Of a stretch of DNA of 64,000 bases, positions 52,395 through 62,471 are shown piece by piece. The stretch comes from Marinibacterium profundimaris (lineage in GTDB: Bacteria; Pseudomonadota; Alphaproteobacteria; Rhodobacterales; Rhodobacteraceae). Position numbers and translations under genes: made by a program. The notes beneath the pieces are model-generated. The model searched no databases, had not been told where the DNA came from, and saw only the letters and a list, made by a program, of their open reading frames with translations. The stretch spans positions 806,001-870,000 of the forward strand of contig NZ_AQQR01000001.1 of the NCBI RefSeq assembly GCF_002210095.1, written 5' to 3'. Numbering within the stretch: the first letter of the stretch is position 1; every line of letters begins with the position of its first letter.

Positions 52395-54146
52395 ATGACA
52401 CAAGACATGACCGGAGCGAAAATGGTCGTCCAGGCCCTCAAGGACCAGGGTGTGGACACGGTATTCGGCTACCCCGGCGGCGCCGTGCTACCGATTTACG
52501 ACGAGATCTTTCAGCAGAACGACATCCGCCACATCCTTGTCCGCCACGAGCAGGGCGCGGTCCACGCGGCCGAAGGCTATGCCCGCGCCACCGGCAAGCC
52601 GGGCGTGGCGCTTGTCACCTCCGGCCCCGGGGCGACCAACGCGGTCACCGGGCTGACCGACGCGCTGATGGATTCGATCCCGATCATTGTCCTGACCGGC
52701 CAGGTCCCGACCTTCATGATCGGCTCCGACGCCTTCCAGGAGGCCGACACCGTCGGCATCACCCGCCCCTGCACCAAGCACAACTGGCTGGTGAAAGAGA
52801 CCGACCGCCTGGCGTCGACGATCCACGAGGCCTTCCATGTCGCCACCTCGGGCCGCCCCGGCCCGGTCCTGGTCGACATCCCCAAGGACGTGCAGTTCGC
52901 CAACGGCACCTATACCGGCCCGCGCCCCTCGGCCTCGCATTACCAGCCGCAGGTCAAGGGAGACATGGAGTCGATCACCGAACTGGCCGCCGCGATCGAG
53001 ACGGCGAAACGCCCGGTGTTCTACACCGGCGGCGGTGTCATCAACTCGGGCCCCCATGCCTCCGCGCTCTTGCGCGAGCTGGTGGATGCGACCGGCTTCC
53101 CGATCACCTCCACGCTGATGGGGCTCGGCGCCTATCCCGCCTCGGGCAAGAACTGGCTTGGCATGCTGGGCATGCACGGTCTCTACGAGGCCAACATGGC
53201 GATGCATGACTGCGACCTGATGATCTGCATCGGCGCGCGGTTCGACGACCGGATCACCGGCCGCATCGACGCCTTCTCGCCCGGTTCGGTCAAGGCGCAT
53301 ATCGACATCGACCCGTCCTCGATCAACAAGGTTGTCAAGACCGACATCCCGATCGTCGGCGACGTGGCCCATGTGCTGGAAGACCTGCTGAAGGTCTGGA
53401 AATCGCGTGGCCGCAAGACCGAGGTCGAAGCCGTGCGCAAATGGCACGGCCGGGTCAACGAATGGCGCAAGGTCAATTGCCTCGCCTATGCGAGCAGCAC
53501 CAAGACCATCAAACCGCAATATGCGCTGGAACGGCTCGAGGCCCTTACCAGGGACCACGACCGCTATATCACGACCGAGGTCGGCCAGCACCAGATGTGG
53601 GCCGCGCAGTTCCTCAACTTCGAGGATCCCAACCGCTGGATGACCTCCGGGGGCCTGGGCACCATGGGCTACGGCTTCCCGGCCTCCATCGGCGTGCAGA
53701 TCGCCCATCCCGACGCGCTGGTCATCAACGTCGCGGGCGAGGCCTCCTGGCTGATGAACATGCAGGAGCTGGGCACCGCGGTGCAGTTCCGCGCGCCCGT
53801 GAAGCAGTTCATCCTGAACAACGAACGGCTCGGCATGGTCCGCCAGTGGCAGGAGCTTCTGCACGGCGAACGCTATTCCCACAGCTGGTCCGAGGCGCTG
53901 CCCGATTTCGTCAAGCTCGCCGAGGCCTTCGGCGCCAAGGGCATCATGTGCACCGATCCGGCCGACCTGGACGACGCGATCATGGAGATGATCAGGCACG
54001 ACGGTCCGGTGGTCTTCGACTGCCTGGTGGAAAAGCACGAGAACTGCTTCCCCATGATCCCCTCGGGCAAGGCCCACAACGAGATGCTGCTGGGCGAGGC
54101 CGAGACCAAGGGCGTCATCGACAGCAAGGGCTCCGTGCTCGTCTGA
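52395..54146 (+). CDS. ilvB: acetolactate synthase large (catalytic) subunit
   Basis: The enzyme joins two pyruvates, or pyruvate and 2-oxobutyrate, with thiamine diphosphate, the first common step to valine, leucine and isoleucine. The 583 residues show GVDTVFGYPGGAVLPIYDEIF, the catalytic Glu in RHEQGAVHAAEGYARATGKPG, the FAD-region ICIGARFDDRITG, and the cofactor motif VAGEASWLMNMQELGTAVQF. CGGAGAG precedes the ATG at 52395; upstream in-frame codons run through the terminator stem and are excluded. Controlled by the leader attenuator. Confidence 0.96.
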   Translation: MTQDMTGAKMVVQALKDQGVDTVFGYPGGAVLPIYDEIFQQNDIRHILVRHEQGAVHAAEGYARATGKPGVALVTSGPGATNAVTGLTDALMDSIPIIVLTGQVPTFMIGSDAFQEADTVGITRPCTKHNWLVKETDRLASTIHEAFHVATSGRPGPVLVDIPKDVQFANGTYTGPRPSASHYQPQVKGDMESITELAAAIETAKRPVFYTGGGVINSGPHASALLRELVDATGFPITSTLMGLGAYPASGKNWLGMLGMHGLYEANMAMHDCDLMICIGARFDDRITGRIDAFSPGSVKAHIDIDPSSINKVVKTDIPIVGDVAHVLEDLLKVWKSRGRKTEVEAVRKWHGRVNEWRKVNCLAYASSTKTIKPQYALERLEALTRDHDRYITTEVGQHQMWAAQFLNFEDPNRWMTSGGLGTMGYGFPASIGVQIAHPDALVINVAGEASWLMNMQELGTAVQFRAPVKQFILNNERLGMVRQWQELLHGERYSHSWSEALPDFVKLAEAFGAKGIMCTDPADLDDAIMEMIRHDGPVVFDCLVEKHENCFPMIPSGKAHNEMLLGEAETKGVIDSKGSVLV

Positions 54147-54249
54147 TCCCTCCGGCGGCGTCGTCTTCGCGGAGGACGCGCCGGATCACGCGAAATTCCC
54201 GGCCCCGGCGATACACCGCCGGGCCGTTCCATCCTTCAAGAGGCCGCCC

Positions 54250-54825
54250 ATGTCCGCCCTACAGATCAAGAAAGGCTCCACGAGCCATTCCGCCTACAAC
54301 CTGCGCCCGAATTTCTCGGACGTGCAGGAGCAGCACACGCTTGCCGTGCTGGTCGAAAACGAACCGGGCGTCCTGGCCCGCGTGATCGGCCTCTTCTCCG
54401 GGCGCGGCTACAACATCGAAAGCCTGACGGTGGCCGAGGTGGACCACACCGGGAAACTGTCGCGGATCACCATCGTCACCACCGGCACGCCGCAGGTGAT
54501 CGAACAGATAAAGGCGCAGCTGGGCCGGATCGTCTCGGTCCGCGACGTGCATGACCTCACGGTCGAGGGCCGCTCGATCGAGCGCGAACTGGCCATGCTG
54601 AAGGTCCAGGGTACCGGCGAGAAACGCGTCGAAGCCCTTCGCATCGGCGAGATCTTCCGCGCCAACGTGGTCGACAGCACTCTGGGCAGCTTCGTCTTCG
54701 AAATCACCGGCGCGCCGGAAAAGATCGACGCCTTCGCCGATCTGATGCGACCGCTGGGCCTTGTGGAAATCGCCCGCACCGGCGTGGCCGCCCTGTCGCG
54801 CGGCGAACTGGCCGCCCAAGGGTGA
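54250..54825 (+). CDS. ilvN: acetolactate synthase small (regulatory) subunit
   Basis: IlvN activates the catalytic subunit and gives valine feedback. The 191-residue protein has an N-terminal ACT domain (TLAVLVENEPGVLARVIGLFSGRGYNIESLTV, about 28-100) and the C-terminal ALS_ss domain (RSIERELAMLKVQG, FRANVVDSTLGSFVFEITGAPEKIDAFADLMRPLGLVEIARTG). It follows ilvB by 103 bases. A palindromic repeat lies after its stop. Confidence 0.95.
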   Translation: MSALQIKKGSTSHSAYNLRPNFSDVQEQHTLAVLVENEPGVLARVIGLFSGRGYNIESLTVAEVDHTGKLSRITIVTTGTPQVIEQIKAQLGRIVSVRDVHDLTVEGRSIERELAMLKVQGTGEKRVEALRIGEIFRANVVDSTLGSFVFEITGAPEKIDAFADLMRPLGLVEIARTGVAALSRGELAAQG

Positions 54826-54834
54826 CCATGTCCC

Positions 54835-55086
54835 GGGGGCTCTGCCCCCGGACCCCCGGAGGTATTTTTCCAAGGTGAAGAAGGGGCGTGGCCGCTCCTG
54901 ATCAGGGGGCGGCTAGTTTGGCCCACCTGCGGATCCGACATCTGCAAACAAGTCAAAAGAGGCAACTCTCGCGCTGCCCTCCTGTCTTCACCTTTGTCCA
55001 AATACCTCAAGACCGACACCGGCCAAAGTCGCGACATCGGCAAGTTGTGCGCAACCTGCTGCTTCTTCTTGGGAAAAATACTCCCC
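54835..55086. repeat. GGAGTATTT-type palindromic intergenic repeat, copy D (compound)
   Basis: This copy is in the opposite orientation, starting with the GGGGGCTCTGCCCCC tail hairpin. It holds three arms: GGAGGTATTTTTCCAAGG at 54857, TTCACCTTTGTCCAAATACC at ~54986, and TTCTTCTTGGGAAAAATACT at ~55063, with GGATCCGACATCTGCAAAC (54931) in the centre as in copies A and E. The third arm is of the AAGAAGAAGC variant, so two subtypes are joined. It separates convergent ilvN and tgt. Confidence 0.82.
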
Positions 55087-55111
55087 CGACATCGGACACA
55101 GGCACCAGGGC

Positions 55112-56248
<1,137 letters not shown>

Positions 56249-56465
56249 TTACCGCGCGGCCCGCGATTTGCAAAGCCCGCCGGTGGCCGCGGCGATCCTG
56301 CGCCCTGCCCGCTCCCCGGGCCATTCCTCGAAAAATTGCCTTTTCGGCCCAGTTCTTGCATCCCGAAGCCTCCCGGCCCAGTCTGTCAGGCAATAGCCTG
56401 ATCGCAGCACTGGCCATCATCCCGATGGCGACGTATGACCCGCCCGACCGACATTGGAGCCAGAT

Positions 56466-57869
56466 ATGACGGATACCGCCCCTGACCCCACGCCCCTTAC
56501 ATTCGGATGGGAAGAGTGGGTCGCCCTGCCGGACCTCGGCCTGCCCGCGATCTCGGCCAAGGTGGACACCGGCGCGCGCACCTCTGCGCTCCACGCCTCC
56601 GATATCGAAACCTTCGGCCCCTCCTCGAAGCCCAAGGTCCGCTTCAACGTGCACCCGATCCCCGGCCATTACGAGCTGGCCATCACCTGCTCGGCCGAGA
56701 TCGTCGACCGGCGCGAGGTGACCTCGTCCAACGGAGAGGCCGAGCTGCGCTATGTCGTGCGCACGCCGATCTCGGTCGCCGGCCAGACCTGGCCGGTCGA
56801 GATCACGCTGACCGACCGCTCGGGCATGGCCTCGCGCATGCTGCTGGGACGCCAGGCCCTGCAGGATCATATCTCAATCACCCCCACCGAACGGCACCTG
56901 CAGCCCCTGCTGGATTACGACGTCTACCATTCGTCGAAGATGCGCACGATCGCCCCCAACCGCGCCCTGCGCATCGCCGTGCTCAGCCGCGAGGCCAATT
57001 ATTCCACCCGCCGGCTCGTGGAAGAGGGCGAGAAGCGCGGCCACACGGTGGAGGTCATCGACACCACGCGCTGCTACATGGCGATCAACCCGATGATGCC
57101 CGAGGTGCATTATGACGGCAAACGCCTGCCCCGCTACGACGCGGTGATCCCGCGCATCGGCGCCTCGATCACGCCCTACGGCACCGCCGTGGTGCGCCAG
57201 TTCGAGACGATCGGCACCTTCGTGGTCAACAATTCCGCCGGCATCTCGGCCAGCCGCGACAAGCTGCACGCGCACCAGATCCTCAGCCGCTACAAGATCG
57301 ACATGCCGACCACGGCCTTCGCCGCCTCGCCCAAGGACACGTCCAACCTGATCGGGCTGGTCAGCTCGGCGCCGCTGATCATCAAGCTGCTGGAATCGAC
57401 GCAGGGCAAGGGCGTGGTGCTGGCCGAAACCAAGAAGGCGGCCGAATCCGTGATCTCGGCCTTCCGGGGGCTGAAGGCGAACTTCCTCGTGCAGCAATTC
57501 GTCAAGGAAGCCGCGGGCGAGGATATCCGCTGCCTCGTGGTCGGCGGCAAGGTCGTGGCCTCGATGAAACGCACGGGGGCCGAGGGCGATTTCCGCTCCA
57601 ACCTCCACCAGGGCGGCAGCGCCGCGTCGGTGCGCATCACCCGCACCGAACGCGACATGGCCGTCCGCGCCGCCCGCGCCTTCGGGCTGGGGCTGGCGGG
57701 CGTCGACCTGCTGCGCTCGGAAAACGGCCCCAAGGTGCTCGAGGTCAATTCCTCTCCGGGCCTCGAGGGCATCGAGACGGTCACGAAGAAAAACGTGGTC
57801 GAGAAGCTCTACGACGAGATCGAGGTCAACGTCCGCCCCCGCCCGGCCCGCCGCCGCAAGGGCGAATAG
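56466..57869 (+). CDS. retropepsin-like/RimK-type ATP-grasp fusion
   Basis: The 467-residue protein joins two parts. Residues ~15-160 match the family called ATP-dependent zinc protease/RimB-like: [29 protein letters not shown] with the Asp-Thr-Gly triad, [35 protein letters not shown]. Residues ~175-460 are RimK-type ATP-grasp: [48 protein letters not shown]-type lid, [19 protein letters not shown], and metal ligands in [26 protein letters not shown]. RimK adds glutamates to ribosomal protein S6 or makes polyglutamate. Elsewhere the two are often separate genes. GGAG lies before the ATG at 56466. Confidence 0.9.
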   Translation: MTDTAPDPTPLTFGWEEWVALPDLGLPAISAKVDTGARTSALHASDIETFGPSSKPKVRFNVHPIPGHYELAITCSAEIVDRREVTSSNGEAELRYVVRTPISVAGQTWPVEITLTDRSGMASRMLLGRQALQDHISITPTERHLQPLLDYDVYHSSKMRTIAPNRALRIAVLSREANYSTRRLVEEGEKRGHTVEVIDTTRCYMAINPMMPEVHYDGKRLPRYDAVIPRIGASITPYGTAVVRQFETIGTFVVNNSAGISASRDKLHAHQILSRYKIDMPTTAFAASPKDTSNLIGLVSSAPLIIKLLESTQGKGVVLAETKKAAESVISAFRGLKANFLVQQFVKEAAGEDIRCLVVGGKVVASMKRTGAEGDFRSNLHQGGSAASVRITRTERDMAVRAARAFGLGLAGVDLLRSENGPKVLEVNSSPGLEGIETVTKKNVVEKLYDEIEVNVRPRPARRRKGE

Positions 57870-57928
57870 GCCGGTCCCGCGCCCGGCGCCTCCTTACCGG
57901 CGTCGGCCCCCCTGGCTGGCGTTGCGTC

Positions 57929-58119
57929 GGAGTATTTGGACAAAGGTGAAGACAGGGGCGGCGCCACCATGTCGCCCCTTCGGCCTGTTTGCAGATGTCG
58001 GATCCGCAGGCTGGCCAGACGGGCCGCCCCGTCCCCTTCCAAAACCACGCCCCTGTCTTCACCTTGGGAAAAATACCTCCGGGGGAGTCCGCCAGCGGCG
58101 GACGGGGGCAGCGCCCCCC
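57929..58119. repeat. GGAGTATTT-type palindromic intergenic repeat, copy E
   Basis: The 191-bp element is of the same length and order as copy A: GGAGTATTTGGACAAAGGTG, then TTCGGCCTGTTTGCAGATGT near 57978, the inverse arm TTCACCTTGGGAAAAATACC near 58058, and the hairpins GTCCGCC..GGCGGAC and GGGGGCAGCGCCCCC. It fills most of the 346-base gap between the RimK-fusion and SPFH genes, which are both on the plus strand; nothing else is seen there. Confidence 0.85.
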
Positions 58120-58215
58120 TGCCACGCCTGCCCTCCCGCGCCGCCTTTTCCCTTGCCATGCCGCGCCCCGGAACCCAATTATTCGTAACCCCACCGCGAC
58201 CGACGCAGGCCCGAC

Positions 58216-59112
58216 ATGACCGAAGACCAGATCGCCGACCTCGCCTCTTCCGGCCTCCTCTATCTCCTGGGCGCGATCCTCCTGATCCTCATTGTCGTGA
58301 AGGGCGTGAAGATCGTGCCCCAGTCCGAGAAATACGTCGTCGAACGCTTCGGCCGCCTCTCCGCCGTGCTGGGCCCCGGGATCAACATCATCGTGCCCTT
58401 CATCGACCATGTCGCGCACCGGATCTCGATCCTCGAACGCCAGCTTCCGGCGATGAGCCAGGATGCGATCACCGCCGACAACGTGCTGGTGCAGGTCGAA
58501 AGCTCGGTCTTTTTCCGCATCCTGCACCCCGAAAAGACCGTCTACCGGATCCGCGACGTGGACGAGGCGATCGCCACCACCGTCGCCGGCATCGTGCGCT
58601 CGGAAATCGGCCGGATGGAGCTGGACGAGGTGCAATCCAACCGCTCGCAGCTGACCGACACGATCAAGCAATCGCTGAAGGAGGCGGTGGATGACTGGGG
58701 GATCGAGGTCACCCGCGCCGAGCTGCTGGACGTGAACCTCGACGAGGCGACCCGCGCCGCGATGCTTCAGCAGCTCAACGCCGAACGCGCCCGCCGCGCC
58801 CTGGTGACCGAGGCCGAGGGCAAGCGCCGCGCGGTCGAGCTGCAGGCCGACGGCGAGCTTTACGCCGCCGAGCAGATCGCAAAGGCGCGCCGGATCCAGG
58901 CCGATGCCGAGGCCTATGCCACCGGCGTCGTCGCCCAGGCGATCAAGGACAACGGCATCGAGGCCGCGCAATACCAGGTCGCCCTGAAACAGGTCGAGGC
59001 GCTGACCGCGCTTGGCACCGGCGACGGCAAGCAGACCATCGTCCTGCCCGCCGCCGCGATCGAGGCCTTCTCGGATGCCTTCGGCCTGCTTGGCGGGCGA
59101 AAGGGGCCGTGA
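58216..59112 (+). CDS. SPFH/Band 7 (stomatin, QmcA-like) membrane protein
   Basis: The 298-residue protein has one N-terminal membrane helix (GLLYLLGAILLILIVVKGVKIV), the SPFH domain (PQSEKYVVERFGRLSAVLGPGINIIVPFIDHVAHRISILERQL, then QSNRSQLTDTIKQSLKEAVDDWGIEVTRAELLDVNL), and a coiled coil with EGKRRAVELQADGELYAAEQIAKARRIQADAEAYA. Such proteins form large membrane rings that organise lipid domains and work with NfeD proteins. Its stop overlaps the nfeD-type start. Confidence 0.93.
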   Translation: MTEDQIADLASSGLLYLLGAILLILIVVKGVKIVPQSEKYVVERFGRLSAVLGPGINIIVPFIDHVAHRISILERQLPAMSQDAITADNVLVQVESSVFFRILHPEKTVYRIRDVDEAIATTVAGIVRSEIGRMELDEVQSNRSQLTDTIKQSLKEAVDDWGIEVTRAELLDVNLDEATRAAMLQQLNAERARRALVTEAEGKRRAVELQADGELYAAEQIAKARRIQADAEAYATGVVAQAIKDNGIEAAQYQVALKQVEALTALGTGDGKQTIVLPAAAIEAFSDAFGLLGGRKGP

Positions 59113-59378
59113 TGCTGTCGATCTGGTGGGTCTGGGGTGCCGCGGCGCTGGTGCTGGCCATCCTCGAGGTGGTGGTGTCCGGCTTCGTCTTCCTGGGCTT
59201 TGCCATCGGCGCCTTCCTGGTGGCGATGCTGCTGCTGAACCTCGGGCTGGTGCTGTCGCTGCCGCTGTTGCTGCTGATCTTCGCCGCGCTCTCGCTGGTG
59301 GCCTGGCTGATCCTGCGCCAGCTTTTCGCCCTGCCGCGTGGCCAGGTCAAACGCTTCCACGACGACGTCAACGACTGA
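59112..59378 (+). CDS. NfeD-like membrane protein (short form)
   Basis: The 88-residue protein has two or three hydrophobic segments (IWWVWGAAALVLAILEVVVSGFVFLGFAIGAFLVAMLLLNLGLVLSLPLLLLIFAALSLVAWLIL) and a short basic tail (RQLFALPRGQVKRFHDDVND) in place of the OB-fold domain of full-length NfeD. It overlaps the SPFH stop by one base, the standard SPFH-NfeD pairing that maintains membrane domain organisation. Confidence 0.88.
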   Translation: MLSIWWVWGAAALVLAILEVVVSGFVFLGFAIGAFLVAMLLLNLGLVLSLPLLLLIFAALSLVAWLILRQLFALPRGQVKRFHDDVND

Positions 59379-59752
59379 TCCGTCACGCCGCGACCGCCCT
59401 GGCCCCGGCGCCGTTTCACACCCTGTTGCCGGCCAGACCGCCGGGCCGGATCATCCCGCAGGCCGCCCGTGCCCACGGCGGCGATCCGCGCCGCCCCCTC
59501 CGGCCGCCGGACGGGACCGCCCTGCCCTCCGCCAGCCCGGGCCGACACCCGCCGCCCCAGAGGCTTTTCCCTAATTTTCATTGATCCCACCCGGATACGG
59601 GCTAAACATCCCTTTGGGTCCGCAGCATCCCGCGCGGTCACCCCAGGGGAACAGACATCACATATGGCCGCACGCCACTCCACCCGCACCACGGGCCGCC
59701 CTCCGAGCGCGGAGCCCGGCCCGGCCGGCTCCCTCACCCGGCCTGCGCAGAC
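59379..59752. other. 374-base gap before the histidine kinase gene
   Basis: No supported gene is present. A 30-codon frame starting at 59664 (MAARHSTRTTGRPPSAEPGP..) ends in an ATGA overlap with the kinase start and could be a coupled upstream peptide, but it has no recognisable family and only a distant AGGGGA. No clear promoter is seen. Confidence 0.4.
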
Positions 59753-60913
59753 ATGACCCACCCCTTTCCTGCCGACGCCCCGAAGGACCACACCAGCCGC
59801 CTGCGCGCGCCCGGACGGCTCTCGGCGCTTGACGCCACCGACCTTCTCGACACCGCGCCCGAAGAGGTCTTTGACCGCGCCGTGCGCCTGGCCACCCGGA
59901 TCACCGGCACCCCCGTGGGGCTGCTGTCGCTGGTCGATGGCCAACGCCAGTTCTTCAAGGCCCAGACCGGCCTGACCGGCGACGCCGCCCGCGACCGGGG
60001 CACCCCGCTGTCGCATTCCTTCTGCCAGTATGTCGTCACCGCCGACACGCCGCTGGCGGTGTCGGACGCGCGCGACCACAAGCTGCTGCGCGACAATCTC
60101 GCCGTCGAGGAGCTGGGCGTCGTCGCCTATCTCGGCGTGCCCGTGCACGGCCCCAGCGGCGAGACCCTGGGCTCGTTCTGCGCCATCGACGATTCGCCCC
60201 ACGACTGGACCGAAGGCCAGGTCGAGGCGCTCAAGGACCTCTCCGCCATGCTGGAGACCGAGATCGCCATGCGCGAGATGCTGGCCGACCGCCAGATGCT
60301 GCTGCGCGAGATGAACCACCGCGTGAAGAACATCTTCTCCATCATCTCGGGCATCATCCGCCTGTCGCGCCGGCAGGAAAGCTCGCTCGACGATCTTGCC
60401 ACGGCGCTGGAAAGCCGCGTCCAGGCCCTGGCCCAGGCGCATGAGCTGATCGTGCCGGTGGTGGTGGCCCATGAACAGGCCGGGCCGCAGATCTCGCTGC
60501 AGAAGCTGATCGCCACGCTGCTTGAGCCGCACCTGGACCGCGAGATCGAGCGGGTGACGATCGACGGTCCGAACCTGATCCTGGGCCAGAAGGCGGTGAC
60601 CTACCTGGCCCTGGTCTTCCACGAGCTGGCCACCAACGCCGCCAAGTACGGCGCCCTGTCGGATACCGAGGGCCGGCTGACGGTGTCCTGGCACACCGCG
60701 GGCGACCGTATCGTGATCGACTGGCTGGAAGAGGGCATCACGCCCCCCTCCGATCCGTCGGGCAGCAATTCCTCGCCCTCGGGCCACGGCTTCGGCACCG
60801 AGCTTCTGCAGATCTCGGTCGAACGCCAGCTCGACGGGACGCTGGACACCAGATACGCCGACCGGTCCCTGTCGCGCCGGATCTCGCTGCCCGAAGCCAG
60901 CCTGCGGGTGTGA
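59753..60913 (+). CDS. GAF-domain sensor histidine kinase, HWE/HisKA_2 family
   Basis: The 386-residue soluble protein has an N-terminal GAF domain (about 35-165: VGLLSLVDGQRQFFKAQTGLTGD, LSHSFCQYVV, AYLGVPVHGPSGETLGSFCAIDD), a linker, the phosphoacceptor block MLLREMNHRVKNIFSIISGIIRLS with His near 189, and an HWE-type ATPase domain (ALVFHELATNAAKYGALSD near 290, GHGFGTELLQISVERQLDGT). HWE kinases often feed the PhyR general stress response, but no phyR/ecfG genes adjoin. There is no membrane helix, so the signal is probably cytoplasmic. Confidence 0.93.
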   Translation: MTHPFPADAPKDHTSRLRAPGRLSALDATDLLDTAPEEVFDRAVRLATRITGTPVGLLSLVDGQRQFFKAQTGLTGDAARDRGTPLSHSFCQYVVTADTPLAVSDARDHKLLRDNLAVEELGVVAYLGVPVHGPSGETLGSFCAIDDSPHDWTEGQVEALKDLSAMLETEIAMREMLADRQMLLREMNHRVKNIFSIISGIIRLSRRQESSLDDLATALESRVQALAQAHELIVPVVVAHEQAGPQISLQKLIATLLEPHLDREIERVTIDGPNLILGQKAVTYLALVFHELATNAAKYGALSDTEGRLTVSWHTAGDRIVIDWLEEGITPPSDPSGSNSSPSGHGFGTELLQISVERQLDGTLDTRYADRSLSRRISLPEASLRV

Positions 60914-60918
60914 CCGGT

Positions 60919-60944
60919 GGCGGTGGGGTGTAACCCCACCCTAC
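60919..60944 (+). repeat. TGGGGT/ACCCCA hairpin repeat, copy 2
   Basis: GGCGGTGGGGTGTAACCCC followed by ACCCTAC starts five bases after the kinase stop. It is nearly identical to the sequence 3' of olsB (6418-6443, reverse strand) and has the same orientation relative to its gene. Confidence 0.75.
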
Positions 60945-61066
60945 GGGGCCCGCCGGCGAGGCCGCGCCTGAGAGCCCGTAATCGTGTGGACGGCATGACG
61001 GGGGCACGGGGCGCGCGTGACCCGTAACAGGCCCCGGGTCCGGGTGGCGGCCTGACCGCGCCCGGG

Positions 61067-61120
61067 TTTTGTACAAAACGGACAATCCGCCCCCCGGCCC
61101 CGGTACAAAACCGACCATCC
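61067..61120 (+). promoter_or_regulatory. tandem 18-bp direct repeats upstream of sufT
   Basis: GTACAAAACGGACAATCC (61071-61088) and GTACAAAACCGACCATCC (61103-61120) agree at 16 of 18 positions and are 32 bp apart, about three helical turns. The first overlaps the 12-bp palindrome TTTTGTACAAAA (61067-61078). A possible promoter (TTTACG at 61138, TATATG at 61160) follows. Paired sites on the same face of the helix suggest a regulator; its identity is unknown. Confidence 0.55.
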
Positions 61121-61195
61121 CTTGGGCACGCCGTCCCTTTACGCTCACCGCCGATTTCCTATATGTTCAGTCAGGAACCCCGGAAGAGGATAATC

Positions 61196-61558
61196 ATGAC
61201 CCACTCGCCCGAACCGATGGAAGGCACGCCGCTGATCCCTCCGTCAAGCACCGATCACCCGCTCTACGAGCAGATCGTCGATGCTTGCCGGACGGTCTAC
61301 GACCCTGAAATCCCGGTCAACATCTACGAGTTGGGCCTGATCTATACCATTGATATTTCTCCGGAAAACGAGGTGAAGATCCTCATGACCCTGACCGCCC
61401 CGGGCTGCCCGGTGGCCGGCGACATGCCCGGATGGGTGGCCGATGCGGTCGAACCCATCGGCGGGGTCAAGCAGGTGGATGTCGACCTGACGTGGGAACC
61501 GCCCTGGGGCATGGAGATGATGTCCGACGAGGCGCGCCTCGAACTTGGCTTCATGTAG
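61196..61558 (+). CDS. sufT: SufT-type Fe-S assembly protein (DUF59/MIP18)
   Basis: SufT proteins help maturation of Fe-S enzymes. The 120 residues carry the DUF59 domain: LYEQIVDACRTVYDPEIPVNIYELGLIYTIDI (about 22-55), VKILMTLTAPGCPVAGDMPGWV with the conserved Cys, and VDVDLTWEPPWGMEMMSDEARLELGFM. GAAGAGGA lies before the ATG at 61196; eleven more in-frame codons upstream would overlap the candidate -10 box. The next gene on this strand encodes a SufA-type carrier, so the pair probably functions in one pathway. Confidence 0.92.
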   Translation: MTHSPEPMEGTPLIPPSSTDHPLYEQIVDACRTVYDPEIPVNIYELGLIYTIDISPENEVKILMTLTAPGCPVAGDMPGWVADAVEPIGGVKQVDVDLTWEPPWGMEMMSDEARLELGFM

Positions 61559-61892
61559 GTCAGCGACCCTTATCCACAGGAAAAAACGCCAGCGTTTCAA
61601 ATCTGTTACGCGGCCGTCACCGCCACGTCATCCGCAGCGCCTAGCTCTCGGCCAGCACTTGCGGCAGGTGCGCTCCGGCCCCGTCCGGACCCGCGCCGCG
61701 CCTCTGGTTCCGGGCCATCCCAGCTGTCCCCTCGGCGCAATTCGGGCCCGTTCTGGGCCGCCCGGCACGTGAACCGGGCGGCCATTTTCCCTGACGACCC
61801 GTTCTGCCCGCCCCCTGCGCCCCGAATCCTGCCTCCGGTGCTTGAGCCGATCCGACCAAGCCCCTACATTGCCTGCAAAGGAGCATGTTCAG
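61559..61892. other. 334-base gap between sufT and sufA
   Basis: No gene is seen. Just after the sufT stop there is one perfect TTATCCACA nonamer (61570-61578) and AAACGC-CA-GCGTTT (about 61585-61598), a short stem that may weakly end the sufT transcript. The rest is GC-rich without clear motifs. Confidence 0.4.
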
Positions 61893-62243
61893 ATGTTTTC
61901 AATACCCGGCAAACAGGCGGTCACGATCACGCCGCGCGCCGCTGCCCAGATCCGCAAGCTGATGGAATCCGGCGACAAGACCGGGTTGCGCATCGGTGTG
62001 AAGAAGGGCGGCTGCGCCGGCATGGAATACACGATGGAGTATGTGGCCGAAACCGACCCCCACGATGAGGTGGTGGAACAGGAAGGCGCCCGCGTGATGA
62101 TCGCGCCCATGGCGCAGATGTTCCTCTTCGGCACAGAAATCGACTACGAGGTCTCGCTGCTCGAGGCCGGCTTCAGGTTCAACAACCCGAACGTGACCGA
62201 AGCCTGCGGCTGCGGCGAATCCATCAAGTTCGCCGACATGTAA
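61893..62243 (+). CDS. sufA: A-type Fe-S carrier, SufA/IscA family
   Basis: The 116-residue protein holds the three ligand cysteines, one in GVKKGGCAGMEYTMEY and two in the C-terminal TEACGCGESIKFADM; FNNPNVTEACGCGES is the family signature. It carries or inserts Fe-S clusters. AAGGAG lies 11 bases before the ATG at 61893. The other A-type carrier of the window is the ErpA-like one at 22304-22627. Confidence 0.92.
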   Translation: MFSIPGKQAVTITPRAAAQIRKLMESGDKTGLRIGVKKGGCAGMEYTMEYVAETDPHDEVVEQEGARVMIAPMAQMFLFGTEIDYEVSLLEAGFRFNNPNVTEACGCGESIKFADM

Positions 62244-62471
62244 CGCCCCGGGCGCGGCCCCCGCGCCCGTCGTGCTACGCTCGCGGGGTGGGGCCAGGCC
62301 TCACCGCACCTGGCCGCATAGAGCTGCCCCCGACATGCACGCCGATCGGCCTCGATCCCTGCCGTTTCCCACCTGAACCACGCCGCGGTCCCTTCCGGGT
62401 TTGTCTCGCCCCTGCGCGGGTGCTACCCATGCGGCATATAAACGAATTCAGCCAACGGATTGGGGGCAGCG

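Noticed and set aside
58943-60787. A minus-strand open frame of 614 codons
   Set aside because: It runs antisense through the NfeD-like and histidine kinase genes and has no domain.
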